Positions 7,447-15,695 are shown, counted from the first letter of the stretch. The stretch: 23,471 nucleotides of DNA from DQTL01 sp964396505 (GCA_964396505.1 CAYNFJ010000023.1:1-23471); one strand, 5' to 3'. A program made the numbers and translations. The notes: generated by a model not told the origin, from the letters alone.

Positions 7447-8514
7447 AACCCCCGATTTATTCAGGGTTTCTTCCCATTCGTCTTCCGGATTACTATCCTT
7501 GGTAATCCCACCTCCCACATATAAACGCACTTTTTGTTCTTGAATCTGCAAACAACGCAGGTTCACGTATAAATCCGTTTGATTTTCCATATTTAATTCG
7601 CCCAAAAAACCGGTGTAATAGTCCCTGTTATAGTTTTCATTTTCCAATATAAATTCTTGGGCAATCTTTCGGGGTGTTCCACATACTGCCGGTGTAGGAT
7701 GCAAGGCCTTAATTAAATCATTTAGCTTGAAATCAGCAGACAATCGTCCCGTAATATCACTTTTTATATGATTCAAATGAGCAGCCGTTACTGTTTTCGG
7801 CTTAGAAACCTGCAAATCATCGACCATCGGCAATAGTTGATTGATTATAAAATCTGTAACCCACTGTTGCTCTTCTTTTTCTTTTTTATTCCACTCCCTT
7901 TTATCCGATTTTAATTTTGTTCCGGCTAAAGACATCGTACTAAAAACATCATTTGTTTGATTCAATAGTTTCTCCGGCGATGCGCCCATCCATAATCCTA
8001 CAGCAGGATGAAACCAAATACTCACAAATGCATCCGGATACTGATTCAATATTTTGACAAATAAATCAGCGGGTTTAACAGATTTTAATTCTTGAGAAAT
8101 CTTTCTGGAAATAACTATTTTATTGGCGTGTCCTTCTTTAATAAAATCAATTGCTTTCTGAAGCAAAGTAAGATAATCGTTTTGAACACGTATATCACCC
8201 GGCGGTCTATGAGATATCGGAAATGTATTGGTATCGGGTAGTAAAAGGTCAAATGATAAGAATTCACTCTTAGAAAATGGAAACAAAATACTATCCATTT
8301 GATTATCAAAAGGAGCAAGAACAAAGCCGGATTCACTATAATCTACCGTGGTATAAAGTGTATCATCTTCCTGAATAACAGCTTTTAAAGTCTTGGATGC
8401 GGCTTTTCTATAAAATACAAATGGTGTTTGCAATTTATAAAACTGATCTATTAAAGTCTGATAGGTTTCTTTGGTATAAGGTGTAAACAAATTATTGTGT
8501 TTTGGGTAGTACAA
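7429..8514 (-). CDS. menF: Isochorismate synthase (MenF/EntC family)
   Basis: The enzyme isomerises chorismate to isochorismate, the first committed step to menaquinone. The 361-residue product has a variable N-terminal half and a typical chorismate-binding C-terminal domain: NKIVISRK (131-138, with the general-base Lys), GASPEKLL (177-184), SLAGTK (195-200), HPTPAVCGTPR (272-282), GFLGELNM, and the closing YVGGGITKDSNPEDEWEETLNK. With menB and menI nearby, and no siderophore genes in view, MenF is preferred over EntC. The start is a TTG at 8512-8514; the frame is closed by a TAA just upstream at 8521-8523, and no ATG occurs until residue 73. The first 23 bp overlap menI, implying coupled translation. 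The 3' end overlaps miaA by 18 bp on the other strand. Confidence 0.93.
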   Translation of the reverse strand: MYYPKHNNLFTPYTKETYQTLIDQFYKLQTPFVFYRKAASKTLKAVIQEDDTLYTTVDYSESGFVLAPFDNQMDSILFPFSKSEFLSFDLLLPDTNTFPISHRPPGDIRVQNDYLTLLQKAIDFIKEGHANKIVISRKISQELKSVKPADLFVKILNQYPDAFVSIWFHPAVGLWMGASPEKLLNQTNDVFSTMSLAGTKLKSDKREWNKKEKEEQQWVTDFIINQLLPMVDDLQVSKPKTVTAAHLNHIKSDITGRLSADFKLNDLIKALHPTPAVCGTPRKIAQEFILENENYNRDYYTGFLGELNMENQTDLYVNLRCLQIQEQKVRLYVGGGITKDSNPEDEWEETLNKSGVLGRFL

Positions 8515-8911
8515 TATTAGTTAATTTACACAAACTGACCAAATTTCCTTTTTCATCTTCTATGCGTATCTCCCACAGATGTGTAGTCCTGCCTCGATGA
8601 ATGATCCGGGCGGTGGCGGTGAGCATTCCTGATCGTACACTTTTTAAATGATTGGCACTTATTTCCAAACCTCTTATTTCATAATTTTCTCTGTCAATTA
8701 AAAAATGAGAAGCCGTACTTCCTACACTTTCTGCCAATGCTACACTGGCACCACCGTGTAATAAACCCAAGGGTTGATGTACTTTAGAATTAACCGGCAT
8801 CGTAGCTACTAGATAATCTTCTCCTACATCAACATACCTGATATCCAATGTTTCCATTAAGGTATTGGGAATAGAACTGTTTAATAATTCCAATTTTTCC
8901 TTTACATCCAT
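8492..8911 (-). CDS. menI: Hotdog-fold DHNA-CoA thioesterase (MenI-like, PaaI/YdiI family)
   Basis: The protein is predicted to hydrolyse 1,4-dihydroxy-2-naphthoyl-CoA, the product of MenB, to DHNA. The 139-residue hotdog domain shows the YdiI/MenI pattern: ATMPVNSKVHQPLGLLHGG, then ALAESVGSTAS with the catalytic Glu, then GLEISANHLKSVRSG, and a C-terminal WEIRIEDEKGNL. From memory this matches E. coli YdiI (MenI) more closely than generic PaaI proteins, and the overlap with menF supports it. I chose the ATG at 8909-8911. The frame extends to an ATG at 8939-8941, but an exact TAnnTTTG promoter box (8929-8936) lies inside that extension, so transcription should begin downstream of it. A wider-specificity acyl-CoA thioesterase is the alternative. 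Confidence 0.85.
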   Translation of the reverse strand: MDVKEKLELLNSSIPNTLMETLDIRYVDVGEDYLVATMPVNSKVHQPLGLLHGGASVALAESVGSTASHFLIDRENYEIRGLEISANHLKSVRSGMLTATARIIHRGRTTHLWEIRIEDEKGNLVSLCKLTNIVLPKTQ

Positions 8912-8928
8912 AATCCAATAATTTGAGA

Positions 8929-8957
8929 CAAAAGTAACCAATTCTCATCAAACACAA
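8929..8957 (-). promoter_or_regulatory. Promoter for menI-menF (-33 TTG and -7 TACTTTTG)
   Basis: On the minus strand a TTG at 8957-8955 and TACTTTTG at 8936-8929 are separated by 18 bp, matching the Bacteroidota consensus TTG-N(17-23)-TAnnTTTG. The box ends 17 bp before the ATG at 8911. It sits within the apparent 5' extension of the menI frame, so it decides the start codon in favour of 8911. Confidence 0.65.
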
Positions 8958-9077
8958 GTAGCTTAACTAAAAACCCTTCTGTAATGTAATAGGATAGTGG
9001 TATCAAGGTTTTTTTTAGATTTTGGAAATTTGGGATTATTCATTCGGATATAATTTCTAATGAAAAAAAAATTAACG

Positions 9078-9085
9078 TACATTTG
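9078..9085 (+). promoter_or_regulatory. Bacteroidota -7 promoter box for the 9117-12190 gene run
   Basis: TACATTTG matches TAnnTTTG exactly and ends 31 bp before the ATG at 9117. No convincing -33 TTG is found; the upstream spacer is mostly A. The three following plus-strand genes are closely spaced (15 bp and 11 bp gaps), so this box may drive all of them. Confidence 0.5.
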
Positions 9086-9116
9086 TTGTATATTTTTAAT
9101 CCGTTAAATCATATTT

Positions 9117-9611
9117 ATGCCATATATTTTACGTTGCATATTGGATGTAGAAGAAGATGTTATTCGTGACATTGTACTATCAGAACATCATCATCTGGAG
9201 GACTTGCACAGGGCTGTGGTAGAATTTTTCAATTTACCCACCGGTGAAATGGCAAGTTTTTACCGAACCAATAAGGATTGGGATCAAGGCGAAGAAATTC
9301 CTTTAATCAATATGAATGATGCCGGTGAACATAATGAAATGAAAGATTACAAAATAGCCGACATTTTCAAAAACACCGCAGACAATCTGCTGTATATCTA
9401 TGATTTTTTAAATATGTGGACCTTTTTTATCACACTTCAAAATAAGATAGAGACTTCAAAAACCGACACCCCTTACTTGAATTTTAGTGTAGGACAATTA
9501 CCCGAAAAAGCACCGGATAAAATCTTTACTGGCGAAAATATGATAGATGATTTTGATACGGAATTTGATACTGATTTTGACTTGGATGAAGATATTGAAA
9601 ATTACTACTAA
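9117..9611 (+). CDS. pRiA4b ORF-3 (IS1096 TnpR-like) domain protein with acidic tail
   Basis: The 164-residue protein matches the plasmid pRiA4b ORF-3/IS1096 passenger fold. It opens with MPYILRCILDVEEDVIRDIV. Then come the ELHHLHRAV-like helix (HHHLEDLHRAVVEFFNLPTG, ~28-47), an ASFYRTN segment, a KIADIFKNTADNLLYIYDF region (~80-100), and the WTFFITLQ strand. The molecular role of this family is not established. Members occur both as passengers in some mycobacterial insertion sequences and as stand-alone chromosomal genes. The last ~25 residues are very acidic with a loose D-F-D-T/D-F-D-L repeat, suggesting a disordered tail. No transposase, inverted repeats or base-composition change surrounds it, so I read it as a resident chromosomal gene. 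The S8 protease ATG follows 15 bp after its stop. Confidence 0.8.
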   Translation: MPYILRCILDVEEDVIRDIVLSEHHHLEDLHRAVVEFFNLPTGEMASFYRTNKDWDQGEEIPLINMNDAGEHNEMKDYKIADIFKNTADNLLYIYDFLNMWTFFITLQNKIETSKTDTPYLNFSVGQLPEKAPDKIFTGENMIDDFDTEFDTDFDLDEDIENYY

Positions 9612-9626
9612 CTATAAGTGCTATCA

Positions 9627-11243
9627 ATGAAAAAAATTATTCTATTACTACTACTCACTCTTGTACAGTATTCTTATGCACAAACAGAAGATGCTTGGGT
9701 CTATTTTAATGACAAACCCGATGCCTCCACCTATTTAGCCGACCCGTTGACTATGCTTTCTCAAAGGGCTATAGACCGGCGTATTCGACAAGGAATAGCT
9801 CTGGATGAAACCGATGTCCCTTTGTATCCATCGTATGTGGAGCAGATCAGTAATGCAACCGGAATAGTGATTAAAGCCAAATCCAAATGGTTAAACAGTG
9901 TGCACGTACAAGGTACTGCCGATGCTATCAATGCGCTCAGCAACCTAGATTTTGTAGCATCTATTGAATTTGCCAATACCGCTCTCAATAATCGAGCAGT
10001 ATCGGCAACTCCATTGGAAAATCAACATGCCCGTAAATTGGAAGTTGTAACCGATTTTAATTATGGACAAGCGGCTAATCAGATAGAAATGTTGGGCGGT
10101 GATTTTTTACATCAGAATAATTTTACCGGACAAGGGATGCAAATAGCCATTATAGATGCCGGATTTACCAATGCAAATACGATGGGTGCTTTTGACAGAA
10201 TCCGGAATAACAATCAGATTTTGGGTACTTATAATTTTGTAAATAGAATTGAAGATGTATATGGATATCATTATCACGGTACGATGGTATTGAGCACCTT
10301 AGCCGGATATGTGGAAGATGAATTTGTAGGAACTGCTCCCGATGCCTCCTATTACTTATTTATGTCAGAAGATGTCACGCAGGAACATCCCATAGAAGAA
10401 AGTTTATGGGTAGAAGCCGCTGAAAAAGCGGATAGTCTGGGGGTCGATGTGATCAATACTTCATTAGGATATACCACATTTGATCGTGCGGAATACAACC
10501 ATACTTATGAACAATTGGACGGAAAGACGACTTATATCACACGAGGCGCCGCTATGGCTTTTACCAAAGGAATTTTGGTTGTGAACGCTGCCGGCAATTC
10601 GGGTAGTAGTAGTTGGCACTACATAGGTGCGCCTGCAGATGCACACGAAATATTAAGTATAGGTGCAGTCAATGCCGATGAAACTATGGCTAGCTTTAGT
10701 TCTTATGGACCTACATCCGATGGGGTTGTCAAACCGGATGTATGTGCTCAAGGTGGTAGTGCTGCGGTAATTAACACCTCCAATACAATTATCAATGCCA
10801 ATGGAACCTCATTTGCTTCGCCTATCTTATGCGGAGTTGCCACTTGTTTTTGGCAGGCTTTTCCGGATAAAACCAATACAGAAATAGCACAAGCTATTCG
10901 AGAATCAGCGCATTTATACAGTGCTCCCGAAGATCAATACGGCTATGGAATCCCTGATTTTGAAGCCGCTTATACCGTTTTGTCACTGGAAGATAATCAA
11001 TCTAATACTATCCAAATTTTTCCTAATCCTATAAAAAAAGGACAGATTATGTCTATACAAACACAATCCAATGATTCTATCAAAAAGATGATTGTTACCA
11101 ATATTTTAGGAAAAACCATCTTGCAGAAACAAGGCGATAATCTACCTCATTTTATTTCTTTTCCAAAAGCGGCAACTGGATTGTATTTTATAGAAATTGG
11201 AACCGGCACAACCGATATCATTAAAAAAATAATCATTGAATAA
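9627..11243 (+). CDS. Subtilisin-like S8 serine protease with T9SS C-terminal sorting domain
   Basis: The 538-residue protein has a signal peptide (residues 1-19, ending YSYAQ). A ~130-residue N-terminal region follows, with the LTMLSQRAIDRRIRQGIALDETDVP motif seen in Bacteroidota subtilases. The peptidase domain carries the full triad: D177 in AIIDAGF, H217 in YHYHGTM, S395 in NGTSFASPI, with the oxyanion Asn324 in NAAGNSG. From ~460 to the end is a type A T9SS sorting domain (IFPNPIKKGQ, then VTNILGKTIL, ATGLYFIEI, and a basic hydrophobic end). It should be secreted or surface-attached by the gliding-linked secretion system. I chose the ATG at 9627; the frame also has a GTG at 9618, but ATG gives a standard MKK signal start. 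Confidence 0.94.
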   Translation: MKKIILLLLLTLVQYSYAQTEDAWVYFNDKPDASTYLADPLTMLSQRAIDRRIRQGIALDETDVPLYPSYVEQISNATGIVIKAKSKWLNSVHVQGTADAINALSNLDFVASIEFANTALNNRAVSATPLENQHARKLEVVTDFNYGQAANQIEMLGGDFLHQNNFTGQGMQIAIIDAGFTNANTMGAFDRIRNNNQILGTYNFVNRIEDVYGYHYHGTMVLSTLAGYVEDEFVGTAPDASYYLFMSEDVTQEHPIEESLWVEAAEKADSLGVDVINTSLGYTTFDRAEYNHTYEQLDGKTTYITRGAAMAFTKGILVVNAAGNSGSSSWHYIGAPADAHEILSIGAVNADETMASFSSYGPTSDGVVKPDVCAQGGSAAVINTSNTIINANGTSFASPILCGVATCFWQAFPDKTNTEIAQAIRESAHLYSAPEDQYGYGIPDFEAAYTVLSLEDNQSNTIQIFPNPIKKGQIMSIQTQSNDSIKKMIVTNILGKTILQKQGDNLPHFISFPKAATGLYFIEIGTGTTDIIKKIIIE

Positions 11244-11254
11244 GGATTTACTAA

Positions 11255-12190
11255 ATGCATACACCTATTACACAATTATTTGATATTCAATATCCTATCA
11301 TTCAAGGTGGTATGATTTGGATCAGTGGTTATAAGCTGGCAGCAGCTGTGAGTAATGCCGGCGGATTGGGCTTGATAGGTGCCGGTTCTATGTATCCCGA
11401 TGTATTACGAAACCATATCCAAAAAGCCAAAAAAAATACCGATAAATCTTTTGGCGTCAATGTACCTCTACTCTACCCGAATGTGGAAGAAATTATGCAA
11501 ATAATCGTAGAAGAAAATGTAAAAATTGTATTTACATCTGCCGGAAATCCTAAGACTTGGACTTCCTTTCTTAAAGAGAAAGGGATTACCGTAGTGCATG
11601 TGGTAAGCAGTGTCCGATTTGCATTAAAGGCAGAAGCTGCCGGAGTAGATGCCATTGTAGCCGAAGGATTTGAAGCCGGCGGACATAACGGACGGGAAGA
11701 GAGCACCACATTTACCTTGATTCCAATGGTTAGAGAACAGATAAAAATTCCGCTGATAGCTGCCGGAGGGATTGCCACGGGTAGAGGTATGTTGGCCGCT
11801 ATGATCTTAGGAGCCGATGCTGTACAAATGGGTAGTAGGTTTGTAGCCAGTACCGAAGCTTCTGCACATCCTAATTTTAAACAAGCCGTGGTACAAGCCC
11901 AAGATGGTGATACGCTAGTCACTCTTAAAGAATTGGCTCCTGTGCGTCTTATTAAAAACCCGTTTTTTTATGAACTTCAAGCCTTTTATAATAAACATCC
12001 TGACAAAGAACAACTCAAAGAATTTTTAGGAAGAGCCCGCGCTAAAAAAGGAATGTTTGAAGGAGATTTGGATACCGGCGAATTAGAAATTGGTCAAATC
12101 GCCGGATTGATTCACGAAATAAAACCGGTTGATGAAATAATCCAATCTATTATAGCTGAATACCAACAAGTACAATCGGATTGGTGTTAA
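11255..12190 (+). CDS. Nitronate monooxygenase/FabK-like FMN enzyme
   Basis: The 311-residue protein is a TIM-barrel flavoprotein of the nitronate monooxygenase (2-nitropropane dioxygenase) family. Visible motifs are the N-terminal YPIIQGGMIWIS (14-25), AVSNAGGLGLIGAGSM (31-46), the EGFEAGGHNGREESTTF segment with the family's active-site His region (~140-157), then IPLIAAGGIATGRG and ADAVQMGSRF, which bind the FMN phosphate. These motifs are shared by FabK enoyl-ACP reductases and nitronate monooxygenases, and I cannot separate the two by eye. Full-length for either. It follows the S8 protease by 11 bp, with no obvious functional link. Its stop is 6 bp from the convergent lytic transglycosylase gene. 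Confidence 0.88.
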   Translation: MHTPITQLFDIQYPIIQGGMIWISGYKLAAAVSNAGGLGLIGAGSMYPDVLRNHIQKAKKNTDKSFGVNVPLLYPNVEEIMQIIVEENVKIVFTSAGNPKTWTSFLKEKGITVVHVVSSVRFALKAEAAGVDAIVAEGFEAGGHNGREESTTFTLIPMVREQIKIPLIAAGGIATGRGMLAAMILGADAVQMGSRFVASTEASAHPNFKQAVVQAQDGDTLVTLKELAPVRLIKNPFFYELQAFYNKHPDKEQLKEFLGRARAKKGMFEGDLDTGELEIGQIAGLIHEIKPVDEIIQSIIAEYQQVQSDWC

Positions 12191-12196
12191 ACTTCT

Positions 12197-13117
12197 CTAT
12201 TTTTGTTTAATCTTTATAAAATACTCCTTACGACTTTTGTTATTTAGTTTTGCTTCACGCAACCAAGGATTCAATATTTTAAGTTCCTTATAAGTCATAT
12301 CAAAATTTTTGGCAAATAGTGCCATATCGGATATTACAGTATCTACCCGCACTTGATAGGATATAAGTGGTTTATATAAATCCTGTGTTTCAAAACTAAA
12401 ACCATACTTTTTAGGATGAGATAAAATTTCTTTTACGGCAATAATTCTAGGTACATAACGTGCCGTTTCATCATTTAGTAATAGGTCGTAATAATTGGAA
12501 ACTTTTTGTTGTTCCAATCTATCGGCAATACGTTTGTTTCCGGCATTGTACGCAGCGGCGGCAAGTGACCAACTCCCAAATCGTTCTTTGGCTTTCAGGA
12601 TGTATTGACATGCTACTTCAGTAGATTTTTCCAAATCATAGCGTTCATCTACATTATCATTAATTTCCAGACCGTATTCCTTTCCGGTTGCTTTCATTAT
12701 TTGCCAAAAACCTTTGGCACCGGATGGGGAAGTCACATTTTGAAGACCACTTTCTATCAAAGCTAAATATTTAAAGTCATCGGGCACACCATTACGCGCT
12801 AAAATAGGTTCAATAACCGGAAAATATTTATGCGCTCTTTTAAACATCAACAATCCATTGGATTGCCAATAAGTATTCACTAATAATTCCCGATCTATTC
12901 GTTCATATACGTCTGAATCCTGTAAAGGCACTTTTTCACCGGAAAAATCTAAGTTTTCAGGGATAACCAAGGCTTTTATATCATAAAGTTCACTGGTGCT
13001 TTTTTCAATAGGATCGCGCATTTCATGAGTATCGTCGGCATTGGATACGGCATTAATTAACACTGTACTTATAACCAAAATACTCAATACAATTAATATT
13101 CTATTCGCTTTATTCAT
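12197..13117 (-). CDS. Membrane-anchored lytic transglycosylase (SLT/GH23, MltD-like)
   Basis: The 306-residue protein starts with an N-terminal hydrophobic segment (residues 7-24) that acts as a signal anchor or peptide. The GH23 domain spans ~95-235: YFPVIEPILARNGVPDDFKYLALIES carries catalytic Glu122, then PSGAKGFWQIM (131-141), AAAAYNAGNKRI (186-197) and DETARYVPRIIAVKEIL. The C-terminus (TVISDMALFAKNFDMTYKELKILNPWL, ~260-287) looks like a single divergent LysM-type peptidoglycan-binding unit. It should cleave peptidoglycan glycan strands in the periplasm, forming 1,6-anhydro ends. It is last in the run mtaB - hydrolase - rmlC - this gene, 20 bp after rmlC. Length fits the Bacteroidota MltD-like group. 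Confidence 0.93.
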   Translation of the reverse strand: MNKANRILIVLSILVISTVLINAVSNADDTHEMRDPIEKSTSELYDIKALVIPENLDFSGEKVPLQDSDVYERIDRELLVNTYWQSNGLLMFKRAHKYFPVIEPILARNGVPDDFKYLALIESGLQNVTSPSGAKGFWQIMKATGKEYGLEINDNVDERYDLEKSTEVACQYILKAKERFGSWSLAAAAYNAGNKRIADRLEQQKVSNYYDLLLNDETARYVPRIIAVKEILSHPKKYGFSFETQDLYKPLISYQVRVDTVISDMALFAKNFDMTYKELKILNPWLREAKLNNKSRKEYFIKIKQK

Positions 13118-13137
13118 ATTTTTTGGGTTAAAACCGA

Positions 13138-13677
13138 TTAAAATGGTGAGTTAAAAGTAGCAAAAAATTTGGAAACCTTGTCTTTTTCTGAAAGTAATGG
13201 GTCTATAATCTGCCAATCAATTCCTAAAGTAGTGTCATTCCACAACAAGGCATCTTCAGATTCCGGATGGTAATAATCGGAACATTTGTAAGAAAACAAA
13301 GTGTTATCTTCCAAGGTTAAAAAACCGTGCGCAAAACCTTTTGGAATAAATAATTGTTGTTTATTCTCGGCAGTGAGAACTGTTTTATAATGTTGTCCGT
13401 AGGTCGCTGAATTTTTACGTAAATCAACCACTACATCCAACACACTTCCTGTAATGACTCGTACCAATTTGGCTTGTGCAAAGGGTGGATGTTGAAAATG
13501 CAAACCTCTTAGAACTCCTTTTTGTGACAAAGATTCATTATCTTGAACAAAATTGACACCCAAGGCATCTCCCCATAATTGTTGGTTATAAGATTCCATA
13601 AAGTACCCCCGGGCATCTTTATATACCTTAGGTTGTATAATTAATAATCCTTCAAAAGGTGTTTGTTGTATTTCCAT
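13138..13677 (-). CDS. rmlC: dTDP-4-dehydrorhamnose 3,5-epimerase (RmlC)
   Basis: RmlC epimerises C3 and C5 of dTDP-4-keto-6-deoxy-glucose on the route to dTDP-L-rhamnose for surface polysaccharide. The 179-residue cupin has the family landmarks: PFEGLLIIQPKVYKDARGYF (7-26), VLRGLHFQ with His60, VDLRKNSATYG (85-94), FIPKGFAHGFLTL (110-122) and FSYKCSDYY with the catalytic-type Tyr130. I chose the ATG at 13675-13677, which gives the usual family length and sits 10 bp after the hydrolase stop. An ATG at 13734 in the same frame would add 19 unrelated residues overlapping the upstream gene. The rmlA, B and D partners are not in this window, so they must be elsewhere. Confidence 0.94.
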   Translation of the reverse strand: MEIQQTPFEGLLIIQPKVYKDARGYFMESYNQQLWGDALGVNFVQDNESLSQKGVLRGLHFQHPPFAQAKLVRVITGSVLDVVVDLRKNSATYGQHYKTVLTAENKQQLFIPKGFAHGFLTLEDNTLFSYKCSDYYHPESEDALLWNDTTLGIDWQIIDPLLSEKDKVSKFFATFNSPF

Positions 13678-13687
13678 CCATTTTATG

Positions 13688-14347
13688 TTATAATACGTCT
13701 TGCAAGATAGCATTAATTCGCTTAGCTTTATCAATAATCATAATATGGGTTCCATTGGGTACTGCTATAGCATTATGAATATTATGAAAGGGAAAAATCA
13801 TATCCTTAGTCCCGTGAATATGAATCACATCCGGATCGGATATTGCACGTTTCCAATTGACAATCGTGTGGATAGCCCAAGGAAGATACAGTGTATCACG
13901 CATACTCAGGTATTTTTTATAGAGTTGTATGCGTCGTTTGACCAAATGACCAAAAGCAAATTTTTCATATTTTTCAATATTAGAAAAGGCTTTTGTCGGT
14001 AAGATTTTGTGTAAATTGGTTTTTTGTGCAAATCGCATACGCGATGGCATTTCATATTTATTTTTGATACTGGAAATAATAATTACTTTATAGGGATGTA
14101 CGATTTGTTTCATCTCTTGAACCATTACACCTCCAAAAGATACTCCTATCAGAATACTATTCTGATGTTTAATAAAGGTACTCATCCTCTGGGCATAGCT
14201 TTCCAGGGTTTCATCTTTGGAATTGGGTATTAGCCACTCTAAAAAATGCAATTCATACCGATCTTCAGGAAGCTTAATATAATCAAAAATAGCCGGACTG
14301 GCTGCCAAGCCGGGAACAAAATATATATGTTTTTTTTCTTTGCTCAT
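13688..14347 (-). CDS. Small alpha/beta hydrolase of unknown substrate
   Basis: The 219-residue cytoplasmic protein (no signal peptide) is an alpha/beta hydrolase with an intact triad. The oxyanion-type HIYFVPGLAAS loop lies at 7-17, nucleophile Ser70 in LIGVSFGGVMVQEM, Asp182 in HIHGTKDMIFP, and His201 in NGTHIMI. The cap between ~95 and 160 is basic and helical. It should be an esterase, thioesterase or lipase-like enzyme; the sequence does not show the substrate. It lies 9 bp after mtaB and 10 bp before rmlC, so all are probably transcribed together. I see no pathway link between them. Confidence 0.87.
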   Translation of the reverse strand: MSKEKKHIYFVPGLAASPAIFDYIKLPEDRYELHFLEWLIPNSKDETLESYAQRMSTFIKHQNSILIGVSFGGVMVQEMKQIVHPYKVIIISSIKNKYEMPSRMRFAQKTNLHKILPTKAFSNIEKYEKFAFGHLVKRRIQLYKKYLSMRDTLYLPWAIHTIVNWKRAISDPDVIHIHGTKDMIFPFHNIHNAIAVPNGTHIMIIDKAKRINAILQDVL

Positions 14348-14356
14348 AGGGCAAAG

Positions 14357-15676
14357 TTACGCTATCCAATCAAAAAGGACAATTCCGTCTTCATCAATTT
14401 TTGTTAAAACTACACGATGTAAGGTATTGACCAATTCCTTGCGGTAAGGTGTTTTTACTTTTACATAATTCTCTGTAAAGCCAAACATATAAGCATTTTT
14501 ATGTTCACTTTCAAAAAGAACGGTTTTTTCTTTCTTTAATTGACTTTCATAAAATGCCCGGCGTTTTTTTACAGACAGCCCCCGTAACATTTTACTGCGT
14601 TTATGACGCACTTCTTTTGGCACCACTCCTTTCATTTCCACCGCTTCTGTATTCGGTCGTTCTGAATACGTAAAGACATGTAGATAAGAGATATCCAATT
14701 CATTGAGAAAATGATAGGTTTCCAAAAATAGTTCATCTGTCTCACCCGGATAACCTACAATGACATCTACACCAATACAAGCATCGGGTAAAACCGATTT
14801 AATTTTGGCAACTCTATCAGCGTATAATTCTCTTTTGTACCTCCTTTTCATACTCTGAAGGAGTGTATTACTACCGGATTGTAAAGGAATATGAAAATGT
14901 GGAACAAAGTTCTGGGAATTTGCCACAAAATCGATGGTTTCATTTTTCAATAAATTAGGTTCAATAGATGATATTCTAATTCGTGCTACACCCTCAACTT
15001 GATCCAACGCAACGACCAAATCATAGAACGTATGCTGGTGATTTTTATCCCCTAGTTCTCCTTTTCCATAATCTCCTATATTCACACCCGTCAAAACAAT
15101 TTCTTTAATCCCTTGTGATACGATTACGCGCGCATTATGCAATACATTTTCTAAGGTATCGCTTCGGGAAATACCCCTTGCCAAAGGAATGGTACAATAG
15201 GTACATTTATAGTCACATCCATCTTGAATTTTCAGAAAAGCACGGGTTCTATCACCTAGAGAATAGGCACTTTCGTACGCATCTACCGTATCTATTTCGC
15301 AAGAATGTATTTCGGTGATATTATTTTTTTGCAAAGACGTGATATAGTCGGTTATCTTAAATTTTTCGTTAGCCCCTAAGACCAAATCTACGTGGTCCAC
15401 CTGTGCCAGCTCTTCCGGTTTGAGTTGGGCATAACATCCGATAGCGATAATAAAAGCTTGTGGATTTTTTTTATAAGCGGCCTTAACTATATTCTTGAAG
15501 CGTTTATTGGCATTGTCCGTGACAGAACAAGTATTGATTACATATATTTCAGCCGGATCATCAAAGGATACTCTTTGATATCCGGAAACTTCAAAGTTTC
15601 TGGCAATGGTAGCGGTTTCGGAAAAGTTAAGTTTGCATCCTAATGTGTAGAAAGCAACAGCCGGTAGTGTCGTCAT
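14357..15676 (-). CDS. mtaB: tRNA t6A37 methylthiotransferase (MtaB)
   Basis: MtaB adds a methylthio group to C2 of N6-threonylcarbamoyladenosine-37 in tRNAs, using two 4Fe-4S clusters and S-adenosylmethionine. The 439-residue protein has the UPF0004 N-terminal domain with Cys14 (YTLGCKLN), Cys50 (INTCSVTDNA) and Cys81 (AIGCYAQ). The radical-SAM cluster is Cys154/158/161 in QDGCDYKCTYCTI. After that come EIVLTGVNIGDYG, RISSIEP, and HIPLQSGSNTLLQSMKRRY. The C-terminus is a TRAM-like RNA-binding domain. The CKLNFSE and SVTDNANKR motifs favour MtaB over MiaB or RimO. A good promoter lies at 15696-15728. It appears to head a four-gene transcript. Confidence 0.96.
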   Translation of the reverse strand: MTTLPAVAFYTLGCKLNFSETATIARNFEVSGYQRVSFDDPAEIYVINTCSVTDNANKRFKNIVKAAYKKNPQAFIIAIGCYAQLKPEELAQVDHVDLVLGANEKFKITDYITSLQKNNITEIHSCEIDTVDAYESAYSLGDRTRAFLKIQDGCDYKCTYCTIPLARGISRSDTLENVLHNARVIVSQGIKEIVLTGVNIGDYGKGELGDKNHQHTFYDLVVALDQVEGVARIRISSIEPNLLKNETIDFVANSQNFVPHFHIPLQSGSNTLLQSMKRRYKRELYADRVAKIKSVLPDACIGVDVIVGYPGETDELFLETYHFLNELDISYLHVFTYSERPNTEAVEMKGVVPKEVRHKRSKMLRGLSVKKRRAFYESQLKKEKTVLFESEHKNAYMFGFTENYVKVKTPYRKELVNTLHRVVLTKIDEDGIVLFDWIA

Positions 15677-15695
15677 GGTAGTTTTTAATAAGTTG

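Noticed and set aside
9117..9611. Possible insertion sequence because the gene belongs to the IS1096 passenger family.
   Set aside because: No transposase, terminal inverted repeats or target duplication are visible, and the neighbours are continuous chromosomal genes.
9618..9626. GTG at 9618 as the start of the S8 protease.
   Set aside because: The ATG three codons later gives a standard MKK signal peptide and better spacing from the upstream stop.
11473..11922. Long open antisense frame inside the nitronate monooxygenase gene.
   Set aside because: It is the mirror of a strongly conserved coding sequence, with low-complexity Ala/Thr/Ser content and no recognisable domain.
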